Under the pieces are notes generated by a model. It worked only from the letters and a program-made list of their open reading frames with translations. It was not told the DNA's origin and ran no database searches. Shown here one piece after another: positions 1 through 5,581 of a DNA stretch of 6,678 bases (its first letter is position 1; every line of letters begins with the position of its first letter). Source of the DNA: DATMBL01 sp035559295 (GTDB taxonomy: Bacteria > Desulfobacterota > Binatia > UBA9968); the NCBI GenBank assembly GCA_035559295.1, contig DATMBL010000183.1, positions 1 to 6,678 on the forward strand, read 5' to 3'. Made by a program: the position numbers and the translations under genes.

Positions 1-1376
1 ATTCGCTCGTACACTTCGGCGGCGCGCTCCATGCAGCGGTCGAAGTCGCTTTTGAACCCGGCCTCTTCGATTTCCGGAGGAGTGTCGTAACCGTGAACTG
101 TCGTGAATTCCTGGCGCTCTTGGGTGAGCAGCCGATGACGGTGCAGATCGCGATACAATCCCAAGTTTCCCAGAATCTCGAAGGTGTAGTAAACGTTTTC
201 GAAGGCGCGGCCGAGCTTGTCGCGCCGATCGCGCCGTCGACCGAAGAACTCGCGCAGGATCCGGCGCCGTTCCTCGGCGCTCATGGCCGCGACGATCTGG
301 CGCAACGCCGCCATCGGATGACGCGCGTGGGGGTAGAGAATTGCGGCAATGACTTTTTCTTCGGCTTCGCGCTCATAGTCGACTAACACCACCGGCTCGT
401 CCGCGCGTTTCGGAACCTCTGAAACCCGAGCCGCAGCCAGCGCCCGCGCGGCCCGAGCGGTCGCGGCAATGTAATCGTTGAACCGAGCTCTTTTGACAAA
501 CGAGGGGATCAGCTGGTCGAGCTCGCCGTGCATCGCCGCGGCCAGTTCCCTGGCCTCCGTCAATTCGTGAGAATAGAACTTGCTCAGCAGATATTCGAAC
601 GCCTGTCCGACGCCGAACAGGCCGACGTTCGTGAGCGTCGCGGCCGGTAAATAAGCGCGCAGCACATCGCAAGCGTGCGCCCGCACGGTCGCTCGGTAAG
701 CGGTTTCGGCCCAACGTCTGAGCTTCTCCTCGCCTTGCACGTCTCGATAAGGCAAGACGTTGCCCGTTGCGGGATCGCGCACTTCGACTTGCTCGATCGG
801 CAGGGAACGCGCGACAAATTCCAGCACCGGAACCATTTGACGCGAGTAGGTGTCAAAGAGCAGATTCATCGCCGCGAGATACGCGTCGCTATGAGCCGAG
901 CCCATGATCTTCGGTTCGCGATAGAAAGGATAGCGGCCCGCCCCATCCTTCTGATCGAAGCGCACGTAGCGCGTGGACTTCTCCAGCGGCGCGATGCCGA
1001 TGCGGGCGTCTTCGAGGAGTTTGGCGGCTACGTTGGAAATGTTCTCGCACGCGATGTGCGCGCCGCCCAGCTGCGCGATCGAATCGTCGCCGTACCCAAC
1101 GAGGACGCGGTCATAGAAAGCGCGCGCCCTCTTCAACGCCGCACCGTCACGACCGGAGCCCCCCTGCTCGCCGAGAACGTTTTTCAGGCCGAGTTCAGGG
1201 TCGCCCAGAAACTCGTCCAAAAACGTGCGTCGTAGACTCTTGGTCGAACGGCTGTAGCGCGAGAAAAGCGCGCCGGCGACCTCCTGCGGCAGTTTGAGAC
1301 CGAACACCGGACGGTCAACGTTGGTGAAGAACGGCCCCAACGCGTGGCGCTCCTCGGCAGTAAATTCCTCGTTCAT
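1..1376 (-). CDS. thyX: Double-domain ThyX-family (FAD-dependent thymidylate synthase-like) protein, C-terminus cut by window edge
   Basis: The frame stays open from ATG at 1376 to the window edge (458 codons, no stop). Canonical ThyX makes dTMP from dUMP with FAD, NADPH and methylenetetrahydrofolate, and is about 220-250 residues with a signature of RHR followed shortly by S-x-R-Y. This protein is at least twice that length and looks like two ThyX-like halves. Half one has ALFSRYSRS near residues 36-44, HIACENIS at 107-114 and EKSTRYVRF near 132-140, but DAR (123-125) where RHR would fall. Half two has YTFEILGNLGLY near 397-408 and RHR at 413-415, followed by LLTQERQEFT, so the S-x-RY part is lost. 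Start choice: an AAGAGAG Shine-Dalgarno-like stretch at 1389-1383 and a good promoter lie just upstream. It is transcribed separately from the operon upstream. The family is confident; that it still makes dTMP is inference. Confidence 0.88.
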   Translation of the reverse strand, partial: MNEEFTAEERHALGPFFTNVDRPVFGLKLPQEVAGALFSRYSRSTKSLRRTFLDEFLGDPELGLKNVLGEQGGSGRDGAALKRARAFYDRVLVGYGDDSIAQLGGAHIACENISNVAAKLLEDARIGIAPLEKSTRYVRFDQKDGAGRYPFYREPKIMGSAHSDAYLAAMNLLFDTYSRQMVPVLEFVARSLPIEQVEVRDPATGNVLPYRDVQGEEKLRRWAETAYRATVRAHACDVLRAYLPAATLTNVGLFGVGQAFEYLLSKFYSHELTEARELAAAMHGELDQLIPSFVKRARFNDYIAATARAARALAAARVSEVPKRADEPVVLVDYEREAEEKVIAAILYPHARHPMAALRQIVAAMSAEERRRILREFFGRRRDRRDKLGRAFENVYYTFEILGNLGLYRDLHRHRLLTQERQEFTTVHGYDTPPEIEEAGFKSDFDRCMERAAEVYER

Positions 1377-1405
1377 GCGCAACTCTCTTGAAAAAAATTG
1401 TCGCC

Positions 1406-1433
1406 ATTCTAGTTAGTTTTCGGGCAATGACAA
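1406..1433 (-). promoter_or_regulatory. Sigma-70-like promoter of the thyX-like gene
   Basis: Read on the minus strand, TTGTCA (1433-1428, five of six matches to TTGACA) is followed after 16 bases by TAGAAT (1411-1406, five of six matches to TATAAT). Transcription would start near 1399 and give a leader of about 23 bases that includes the AAGAGAG ribosome-binding stretch. The region is also more AT-rich than its surroundings. The match is by eye only. Confidence 0.6.
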
Positions 1434-1494
1434 GGTCGATTCGCGACGGGGAGCTCCCTCCGATGGGGACGGCAAAATCTTCGCTGACCAGTCC

Positions 1495-1503
1495 TGTGGA
1501 AAA
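1495..1503 (-). promoter_or_regulatory. DnaA-box-like 9-mer in the thyX upstream spacer
   Basis: The minus strand reads TTTTCCACA, which fits the relaxed DnaA box TTWTNCACA. It lies about 60 bases upstream of the -35 hexamer of the thyX-like gene. It overlaps the left arm of a 7-bp inverted repeat (CCTGTGG at 1493-1499, CCACAGG at 1515-1521). Alone a 9-mer is weak evidence; it gains weight from three similar 9-mers at 1653-1687. The rest of the spacer 1377-1609 shows no gene and no convincing terminator. Confidence 0.35.
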
Positions 1504-1609
1504 AAAGCTTTCAGCCACAGGCCCCATCCGGAGACGGGTTGGCTTGCCATGCTCCTGCAAGTAGCTGCCACATAAGCGCAATTGTTGCCCAACGTTTAGG
1601 CGGCGTGCT

Positions 1610-2866
1610 CTAGCGCCGATTCCAGGCCGAATCGTCCTTCCATGGAACGGAGTTATCGACAGATTTATCCACAGTTTCTGTGGATAGATCACCGACGCAG
1701 CGTAAGGCGCTCTGGCAGTCCGGCTCCCGTGCATCGGGTTCACAGGTCGCGCGCACCAGGGCGCCGACAATTCGCTCGGTTGCGGCGGAAAACGCCATCA
1801 TCGCGGAGAGCATGCCGCGGCGGTAAACCAGCGAGCGCGCAAGTGCGTTGATACGACGGCGCATCCGGAGCGGGCGTTGAAAACGCTTCAAGCCGTATGC
1901 CAAGGCCGCGTGTGAGAAATCGCCGCTCCGAAACGCTTGATCGACGACCCGCGCCGAGGCGAGCCCGCTCCACAGCGCAAGATACACTCCCTCGCCCGTG
2001 ACGGGTTCGCTCACGCGCGCCGCGTCTCCGACGAGCAATACGCGATCGGCACACGGATGCCGCGACGAAAAGTAAACCGGATAAGTGGAACGGATCGCGC
2101 CCAATCGCGCGCCGACGATCTCCTCGAGGCTCCGGCTCCGGCCGATCCATTCACCGAGCGCGGTCCCGGCGCGCGCGCGCGACGCCAGGCGTTTTCTCTC
2201 GATCGCCACGCACACATTAATCGTCTCATGATCGACGCCGACAATGCCCGCGTAACCGCCTTTCATCAGGTGAATTTCTACCGCATCGCCGACTCCGGGA
2301 GGGCGCCGCGCGCGCCATTGAAAGGCGACCGAACGGCCCGCTGCCGGGCCGCGCGCCAGGCCGGCGCGCTGCGCCACCCAGGAGTGCCTCCCGTCCGCTC
2401 CGACCAGCACGCGAGCCTTGATCGGCTGCGCTTGCGTTTCACCTTCGGTCACGAGAAACCAGCCCGCCGCCTCCCGCGTCAACGTTTTCGCCCTGCACCC
2501 TTCGAAAACCGTAACGCCGTCGAGCGCCGCGCGCTTCATCAACGCGTGGTCCAGATCCGCCCGGCGCAGACCGAGACCAAAGATCCCGGGACGCCCGACG
2601 AGGGGAAGCACCAGCGCCTGCCCGTCGGGAAACGCAAATCGAAAACGCTCTACTTTTTGGTGCGGGCGCTCGAGGACATCGCGTGCGACTCCGAGTCGGT
2701 TCAAAATCGGCCAACTCGCGGGGTTTAAGAAATCACCGCAGAGCTTATCGCGGGGAAACACTCGCTTGTCGAGCAGCGCCACCGTATACCCCAGGCGCGC
2801 AAGCGAAACGGCAGCGGACGAGCCGGCAGGTCCCGCGCCGACAACGGCGACGTCAACGACGGTCAT
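1610..2866 (-). CDS. FAD-dependent oxidoreductase of the geranylgeranyl reductase / aromatic hydroxylase type
   Basis: A 418-residue flavoprotein. It has an N-terminal dinucleotide-binding GxGxxG (G10-A-G-P-A-G15), an acidic residue ending the second strand (D33), a KLCGD segment at 41-45 typical of the geranylgeranyl-reductase superfamily, RADLD at 102-106, GADG at 156-159, and the second FAD motif GDAA at 280-283 followed by P-x-x-GEG (288-293). Known relatives reduce isoprenoid chains or hydroxylate aromatic and polyketide substrates; the substrate here cannot be told. The start at 2866 puts the Rossmann motif at the N-terminus as in the family; the frame is open further upstream to 3004, but that stretch is low-complexity and overlaps the methyltransferase. 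Chosen this way it overlaps the preceding gene by 14 bases, so it is the third gene of an operon. The last 25 or so residues (STETVDKSVDNS and on) look unlike the family and are encoded by DnaA-box-like DNA. Confidence 0.85.
   Translation of the reverse strand: MTVVDVAVVGAGPAGSSAAVSLARLGYTVALLDKRVFPRDKLCGDFLNPASWPILNRLGVARDVLERPHQKVERFRFAFPDGQALVLPLVGRPGIFGLGLRRADLDHALMKRAALDGVTVFEGCRAKTLTREAAGWFLVTEGETQAQPIKARVLVGADGRHSWVAQRAGLARGPAAGRSVAFQWRARRPPGVGDAVEIHLMKGGYAGIVGVDHETINVCVAIERKRLASRARAGTALGEWIGRSRSLEEIVGARLGAIRSTYPVYFSSRHPCADRVLLVGDAARVSEPVTGEGVYLALWSGLASARVVDQAFRSGDFSHAALAYGLKRFQRPLRMRRRINALARSLVYRRGMLSAMMAFSAATERIVGALVRATCEPDAREPDCQSALRCVGDLSTETVDKSVDNSVPWKDDSAWNRR
1653..1687. promoter_or_regulatory. 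Cluster of three DnaA-box-like 9-mers with a 9-bp palindrome
   Basis: TTATCGACA (1653-1661, one mismatch) and the exact strong DnaA box TTATCCACA (1665-1673) lie in direct orientation, 12 bases apart start to start. TGTGGATAG (1679-1687) is an opposite-strand box with one mismatch at its outer base. The last two form a perfect inverted repeat: TATCCACAG (1666-1674), loop TTT, CTGTGGATA (1678-1686). No T-run follows on the minus strand, so it does not look like a terminator. The cluster lies within the last codons of the FAD enzyme gene and forces its odd tail. It could be a DnaA-binding regulatory site or part of a replication origin; binding is not shown. Confidence 0.45.
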
Positions 2867-3566
2867 GTTCGTCGTCGAGACGAAAAACCCCGACCAACCG
2901 AAACGGAAAAACCGAGATGAGCTCAAAACGGCCGATCCCCGCGGCGGTGAACAGCTCGCGCCACTCGGTGGCGGTAAACGCCCGTTTGACCGAAAGCGGA
3001 GCATCGGTCAGAGTCATGATGTTGCGCGTGAACAAGCGGGTGAGACAACGAACGGCGTGATAGGCGATCGGATGACGGATGAGGTCGCTGATGATGATCG
3101 CTTTTCGCGCCAGCTCCGACCAGGCGCGTAGAGCGCCAACGATGGTTTCAGCGGAAAAATGGTGCAGTAACTGCGACGCGAGGACGAAATCGAAAGAGCG
3201 CGCAGGGAAAGGCGGGCGCATCGCATCGGCGCGCACGATCGAAACTTCCGGGATGCCCCGGGTCCGTGTCAGCGCCGTTTGGACCGTGATCGGATTGGTA
3301 TCGAGCGCGACAATGCTCATGGCGATGCCCCGCCTTCGCGCCCAATCGACGATCGCCGCCGGAATGTCGGCGCTGCCGGTGCCGAGATCGAGCAAGGAAA
3401 ACTCGCTTCCGCCCTGCCGCTGCGCCGCCCGGCTCAAACCGCGGATCGCCGCGCGCGAGCCGCCGAGAAACCGATTCAGCATGCTCAGATTGCCGAGGTC
3501 CTCCTCCAGCAGAGTTTTCGGCTGGCCCGCCAGATCCATCAACTCTTTTTCTTGACTGCGTTTCAT
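2853..3566 (-). CDS. Class I SAM-dependent methyltransferase
   Basis: A 237-residue Rossmann-fold methyltransferase, probably cytoplasmic. SAM-binding motif I is LLDLGTGSADIP (residues 58-69). The acidic residue for the ribose is D89 in ALDTNP, followed by ADA at 113-115 (adenine contact region) and the motif IV segment DFVLASQLLHHFS (126-138). A C-terminal stretch, DAPLSVKRAFTATEW, resembles methyltransferases found beside polyketide synthases and FAD enzymes, as I recall that family; I cannot check it here. The start ATG at 3566 overlaps the ketosynthase stop in an ATGA arrangement, which suggests translational coupling. The frame is open upstream to 4103, but that part is arginine-rich antisense-type sequence inside the ketosynthase gene, so it was left out. 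Expected role: O- or C-methylation of the product of the neighbouring ketosynthase (inference from the operon). Confidence 0.85.
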   Translation of the reverse strand: MKRSQEKELMDLAGQPKTLLEEDLGNLSMLNRFLGGSRAAIRGLSRAAQRQGGSEFSLLDLGTGSADIPAAIVDWARRRGIAMSIVALDTNPITVQTALTRTRGIPEVSIVRADAMRPPFPARSFDFVLASQLLHHFSAETIVGALRAWSELARKAIIISDLIRHPIAYHAVRCLTRLFTRNIMTLTDAPLSVKRAFTATEWRELFTAAGIGRFELISVFPFRLVGVFRLDDEHDRR

Positions 3567-4891
3567 CGCGTTTCGCCCCGGGCAATCACCAGCGCCGAGT
3601 TTTTCGATCCGAAACCGATGCAGTTGCACAGCGAGACCTCGGTGGCCACGCCCGCGGCGCCGTCGGGCAGGTAGTCGAGATCGCACGCGTCGTCCGCCTG
3701 TTCGTAATTGATCGTCGGCGGCAGAAACCCCGCGTTCATCCCGAGGATCGCGGCGACCGCTCCCGCGGCGCCCGAAGCGCCCTGCGGATGACCGATCATC
3801 GACTTGACCGAGCTCATCGGGAGGCCGTAAGCGCGCCGGCCAAAGCAGAGTTTGATCGCCCGTGTTTCGGTCGCATCGTTCAGGACCGTTGATGTGCCAT
3901 GCAGCGCGATGTACCCGACATCCTCCTTGGCGATGCGCGCATCTTGTAACGCCAACGTCATCGCGCGCGCCGACTCCTCCCCGCTGGGCTCGAGCCGGAC
4001 CCGGTGGTACGCATCGCAGGTCGACGCATAGCCGAGAATCTCGGCGCGAACCGGCGCGCCCCGCTCGAGCGCCTGCTCGCGTTCTTCTAGCAGCAAGATC
4101 CATGCGCCTTCGCCGAGGACAAAGCCGTCGCGCAAGCGATCAAAAGGGCGCGACGCTCTCTGCGGCTCGTCGTTATAGCCGGTCGAGACCGCCTTCATCA
4201 CGCAAAAGCCTTGCATCACGCCCGCGGTGATCGGCGCGTCAACGCCGCCCGTGACGAAGCGATCCGCCAGCCCGAAGCGAATCATGTTGAAAGCGTAGCC
4301 GATCGCGTCCGTCGAACTGGTGCATCCGGTCGAAACGACGTGGCTCGGACCGCGCAAATTGAAAAATAGCGAGACCTCGCTCGAAAGCGCTCCGATCGTC
4401 GAACTCGAGATGTTGTAAGCGCTCACCTTGCGGAGCTGATCATTGAAATAAAGCCTATACTGAAGCTCGATGAAATCGGGGGCTCCACCGCCGCTACCGA
4501 GCACCACCCCCCAGGAGCGCCGTTCCTCCAACGTCATGATCTGCGGATTCAAGCCGGCGCTCCGAAACGCCTCGTCCGCCGCCGCAATCGCCATGTGCGC
4601 CGACCTTCCCATCCGTCTGAGGTCTTTGGCCGGGAACAATTTTTCCGGCTCGAAGGCGCGCGCTTCCCCCGCAACGCGACAGTCGAGCCCGGTAGGATCG
4701 AAAAACGTAATCGTACCGATGCCGCTCGTGCCGTTTCGCAGCGCCACGCCAAACGCCTCGGCTCCGATCCCGTTAGGACTCACCACTCCGATCCCGGTCA
4801 CGACCACGCGCCGGCGAAACAAGCGCCCGTTAGGAGGCACGCTCGCTTCGACCCGCGGCCGGTTTCCGGCTCTTGTTTTCACGTCCTCCAT
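3563..4891 (-). CDS. FabF-like beta-ketoacyl-ACP synthase (KAS II / ketosynthase)
   Basis: A 442-residue thiolase-fold ketosynthase that condenses an acyl thioester with malonyl-ACP by decarboxylation. The core starts at RRVVVTGIGVVSPNG (27-41). The nucleophile is C190 in STGCTSSTDA, and the two histidines are H331 (LHGTS) and H368 (MIGHPQGASGA). The His-His spacing of 37 equals that of E. coli FabF, and Cys-His is 141 against 140. Also present are RPFD near 248-251, GEGA near 260-263 and a C-terminal NCIGFGSKNS segment. About 26 extra N-terminal residues precede the core; a TAA lies two codons before the ATG at 4891, so translation cannot begin further upstream, though GTG at 4882 is possible. 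No clear Shine-Dalgarno precedes the ATG. It leads a three-gene operon with no visible ACP or ketoreductase, so specialised lipid or polyketide synthesis seems likelier than housekeeping fatty acid synthesis (inference). Confidence 0.92.
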   Translation of the reverse strand: MEDVKTRAGNRPRVEASVPPNGRLFRRRVVVTGIGVVSPNGIGAEAFGVALRNGTSGIGTITFFDPTGLDCRVAGEARAFEPEKLFPAKDLRRMGRSAHMAIAAADEAFRSAGLNPQIMTLEERRSWGVVLGSGGGAPDFIELQYRLYFNDQLRKVSAYNISSSTIGALSSEVSLFFNLRGPSHVVSTGCTSSTDAIGYAFNMIRFGLADRFVTGGVDAPITAGVMQGFCVMKAVSTGYNDEPQRASRPFDRLRDGFVLGEGAWILLLEEREQALERGAPVRAEILGYASTCDAYHRVRLEPSGEESARAMTLALQDARIAKEDVGYIALHGTSTVLNDATETRAIKLCFGRRAYGLPMSSVKSMIGHPQGASGAAGAVAAILGMNAGFLPPTINYEQADDACDLDYLPDGAAGVATEVSLCNCIGFGSKNSALVIARGETR

Positions 4892-4969
4892 GGCTTACCA
4901 CAGCATAGCACCCGCGCCCGCCCCAAATAAGAAGGGGCGAGCGCTTTGGAATGAAGCGAAAGGAGCGGT
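4892..4969. promoter_or_regulatory. Divergent spacer between the ketosynthase operon and the selenoprotein gene
   Basis: These 78 bases must serve both divergent genes. A small inverted repeat, CGCCCC (4919-4924) and GGGGCG (4934-4939) around a 9-base AT-rich loop, sits in the middle and could be an operator or a leader hairpin. On the minus strand TATGCT (4907-4902) could be a -10 for the ketosynthase operon, but no good -35 stands in front of it and the leader would be only a few bases long. On the plus strand AGGAG (4961-4965) is a strong Shine-Dalgarno four bases before the ATG at 4970. No convincing plus-strand promoter was found. Confidence 0.4.
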
Positions 4970-5560
4970 ATGATTGCGCGGAGGATACTCTATTTCGCCT
5001 TCCTGGTCGGCCTTGTGGGTTCCCCGGCGGTCGCCCAGTTGGGCCCCAAAGACGCGGCCAAACTCCCCGCCACCGACCTCGATCGGATCAGGGTCGGGCA
5101 CCCGGCGCCGGATTTCACGCTCGAGGACGTGGACGGAAGCCAAATTTCTCTTTCCGATTACCGCGGCAAAAAGAAGGTCGTCTTGGTCTTCTACCGCGGT
5201 CACTGGTGACTGTACTGCACCCAACAGCTCGGCGAGCTGAGAAAACTCTTGGGCAGCTCTGATCGGAATGAAACTGAGATCCTGGCGGTCAGTATCGACG
5301 ATCATGCCACGACCAAGCGGTTTATTGAAAAACTACGCGAGCGCCATCCGTCCGATTACGACTTTCCGTTCCTGCAGGACACCAACCACCGGGTAATCGA
5401 CAGGTACGGGATCTTAAATCCGGAGGGCAAAGGCTGGCCGCACCCGGCGACCTATGTCATCGACAAGCAGGGGGTGGTGCGCTGGAAATTCGTCGAGGTC
5501 GATTACCGCAAGAGACCTTCCAATGAACGGATTCTCGAGCAGCTGAGAAAACTCAAATAG
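4970..5560 (+). CDS. Exported peroxiredoxin-like redoxin, probable selenoprotein (in-frame TGA read as Sec at residue 80)
   Basis: Read through the single in-frame TGA (5207-5209), this is a 196-residue AhpC/TSA (thioredoxin-fold) protein. Residues 1-22 look like a signal peptide (basic MIARR, hydrophobic core, cleavage after AVA before Q23), so it should act outside the cytoplasm. VGHPAPDFTLEDVDG (42-56) is the usual redoxin opening. VVLVFYRGHW (70-79) is followed by TGA, then L-Y-C83. Family members read FYRG-x-W-C-P-Y-C here, so the TGA sits exactly at the first Cys of CxxC and makes UxxC. The same frame continues after it with family-like sequence: EILAVSIDD, FPFLQD, then WPHPATYVIDKQGVVRWKF near the C-terminus. 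A hairpin suited to a bacterial SECIS follows the TGA. Expected role: thiol/peroxide redox chemistry (family inference). A point mutation or sequencing error TGC/TGT to TGA is the alternative. The ATG has a strong AGGAG site. Confidence 0.88.
5210..5253 (+). promoter_or_regulatory. Candidate bacterial SECIS hairpin downstream of the UGA
   Basis: CAGCTC (5225-5230) and GAGCTG (5234-5239) form a perfect 6-bp stem closed by a GGC loop (5231-5233). The stem can extend below: CCCAA (5220-5224) pairs with TTGGG (5249-5253) across a 9-base bulge on the 3' side. Twenty-one bases separate the UGA from the apical loop, and the loop starts with G. Both fit the known bacterial SECIS pattern (roughly 16-37 bases; a G in the first two loop positions), the structure SelB binds to place Sec at the preceding UGA. 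Pairing was worked out by eye, without energy calculation. Confidence 0.7.
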
Positions 5561-5581
5561 ACGGCGACGATTCCTTTGCTT

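Noticed and set aside
675..1235. Plus-strand 186-residue open frame
   Set aside because: Antisense to the ThyX-like gene, whose frame is continuous and matches a family.
1493..1521. Inverted repeat CCTGTGG/CCACAGG with a 7-base T-run on the minus strand as a terminator
   Set aside because: The T-run lies within the 15-base loop rather than after the stem, and the only hairpin directly before it has a 3-bp stem.
2168..2182. GC alternating run near 2168-2182
   Set aside because: It is an ordinary Ala/Arg codon run in a GC-rich gene and is not repeated elsewhere.
1937..2728. Plus-strand 263-residue open frame
   Set aside because: Antisense shadow of the FAD enzyme gene; rich in Arg, Pro and Ala, with no recognisable motif.
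2867..3004. 46-residue N-terminal extension of the FAD enzyme
   Set aside because: It would place the Rossmann motif far from the N-terminus, and it overlaps the coding end of the methyltransferase. The ATG at 2866 fits the family.
3567..4103. N-terminal extension of the methyltransferase inside the ketosynthase gene
   Set aside because: Arginine-rich out-of-frame sequence over a well-conserved ketosynthase; the ATG at 3566 with ATGA overlap explains the gene better.
5207..5209. In-frame TGA as a nonsense mutation making a pseudogene
   Set aside because: No other stop or frameshift exists in the frame, the TGA falls exactly on the family's redox Cys, and a SECIS-like hairpin follows. Mutation or sequencing error remains possible but less likely.
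5249..5560. Separate 103-residue gene starting at TTG 5249
   Set aside because: It is the in-frame continuation of the redoxin after the TGA, lacks a Shine-Dalgarno, and would lack the N-terminal half of the fold.
5561..5581. Bidirectional terminator between the convergent genes
   Set aside because: The 21-base gap shows no stable inverted repeat.
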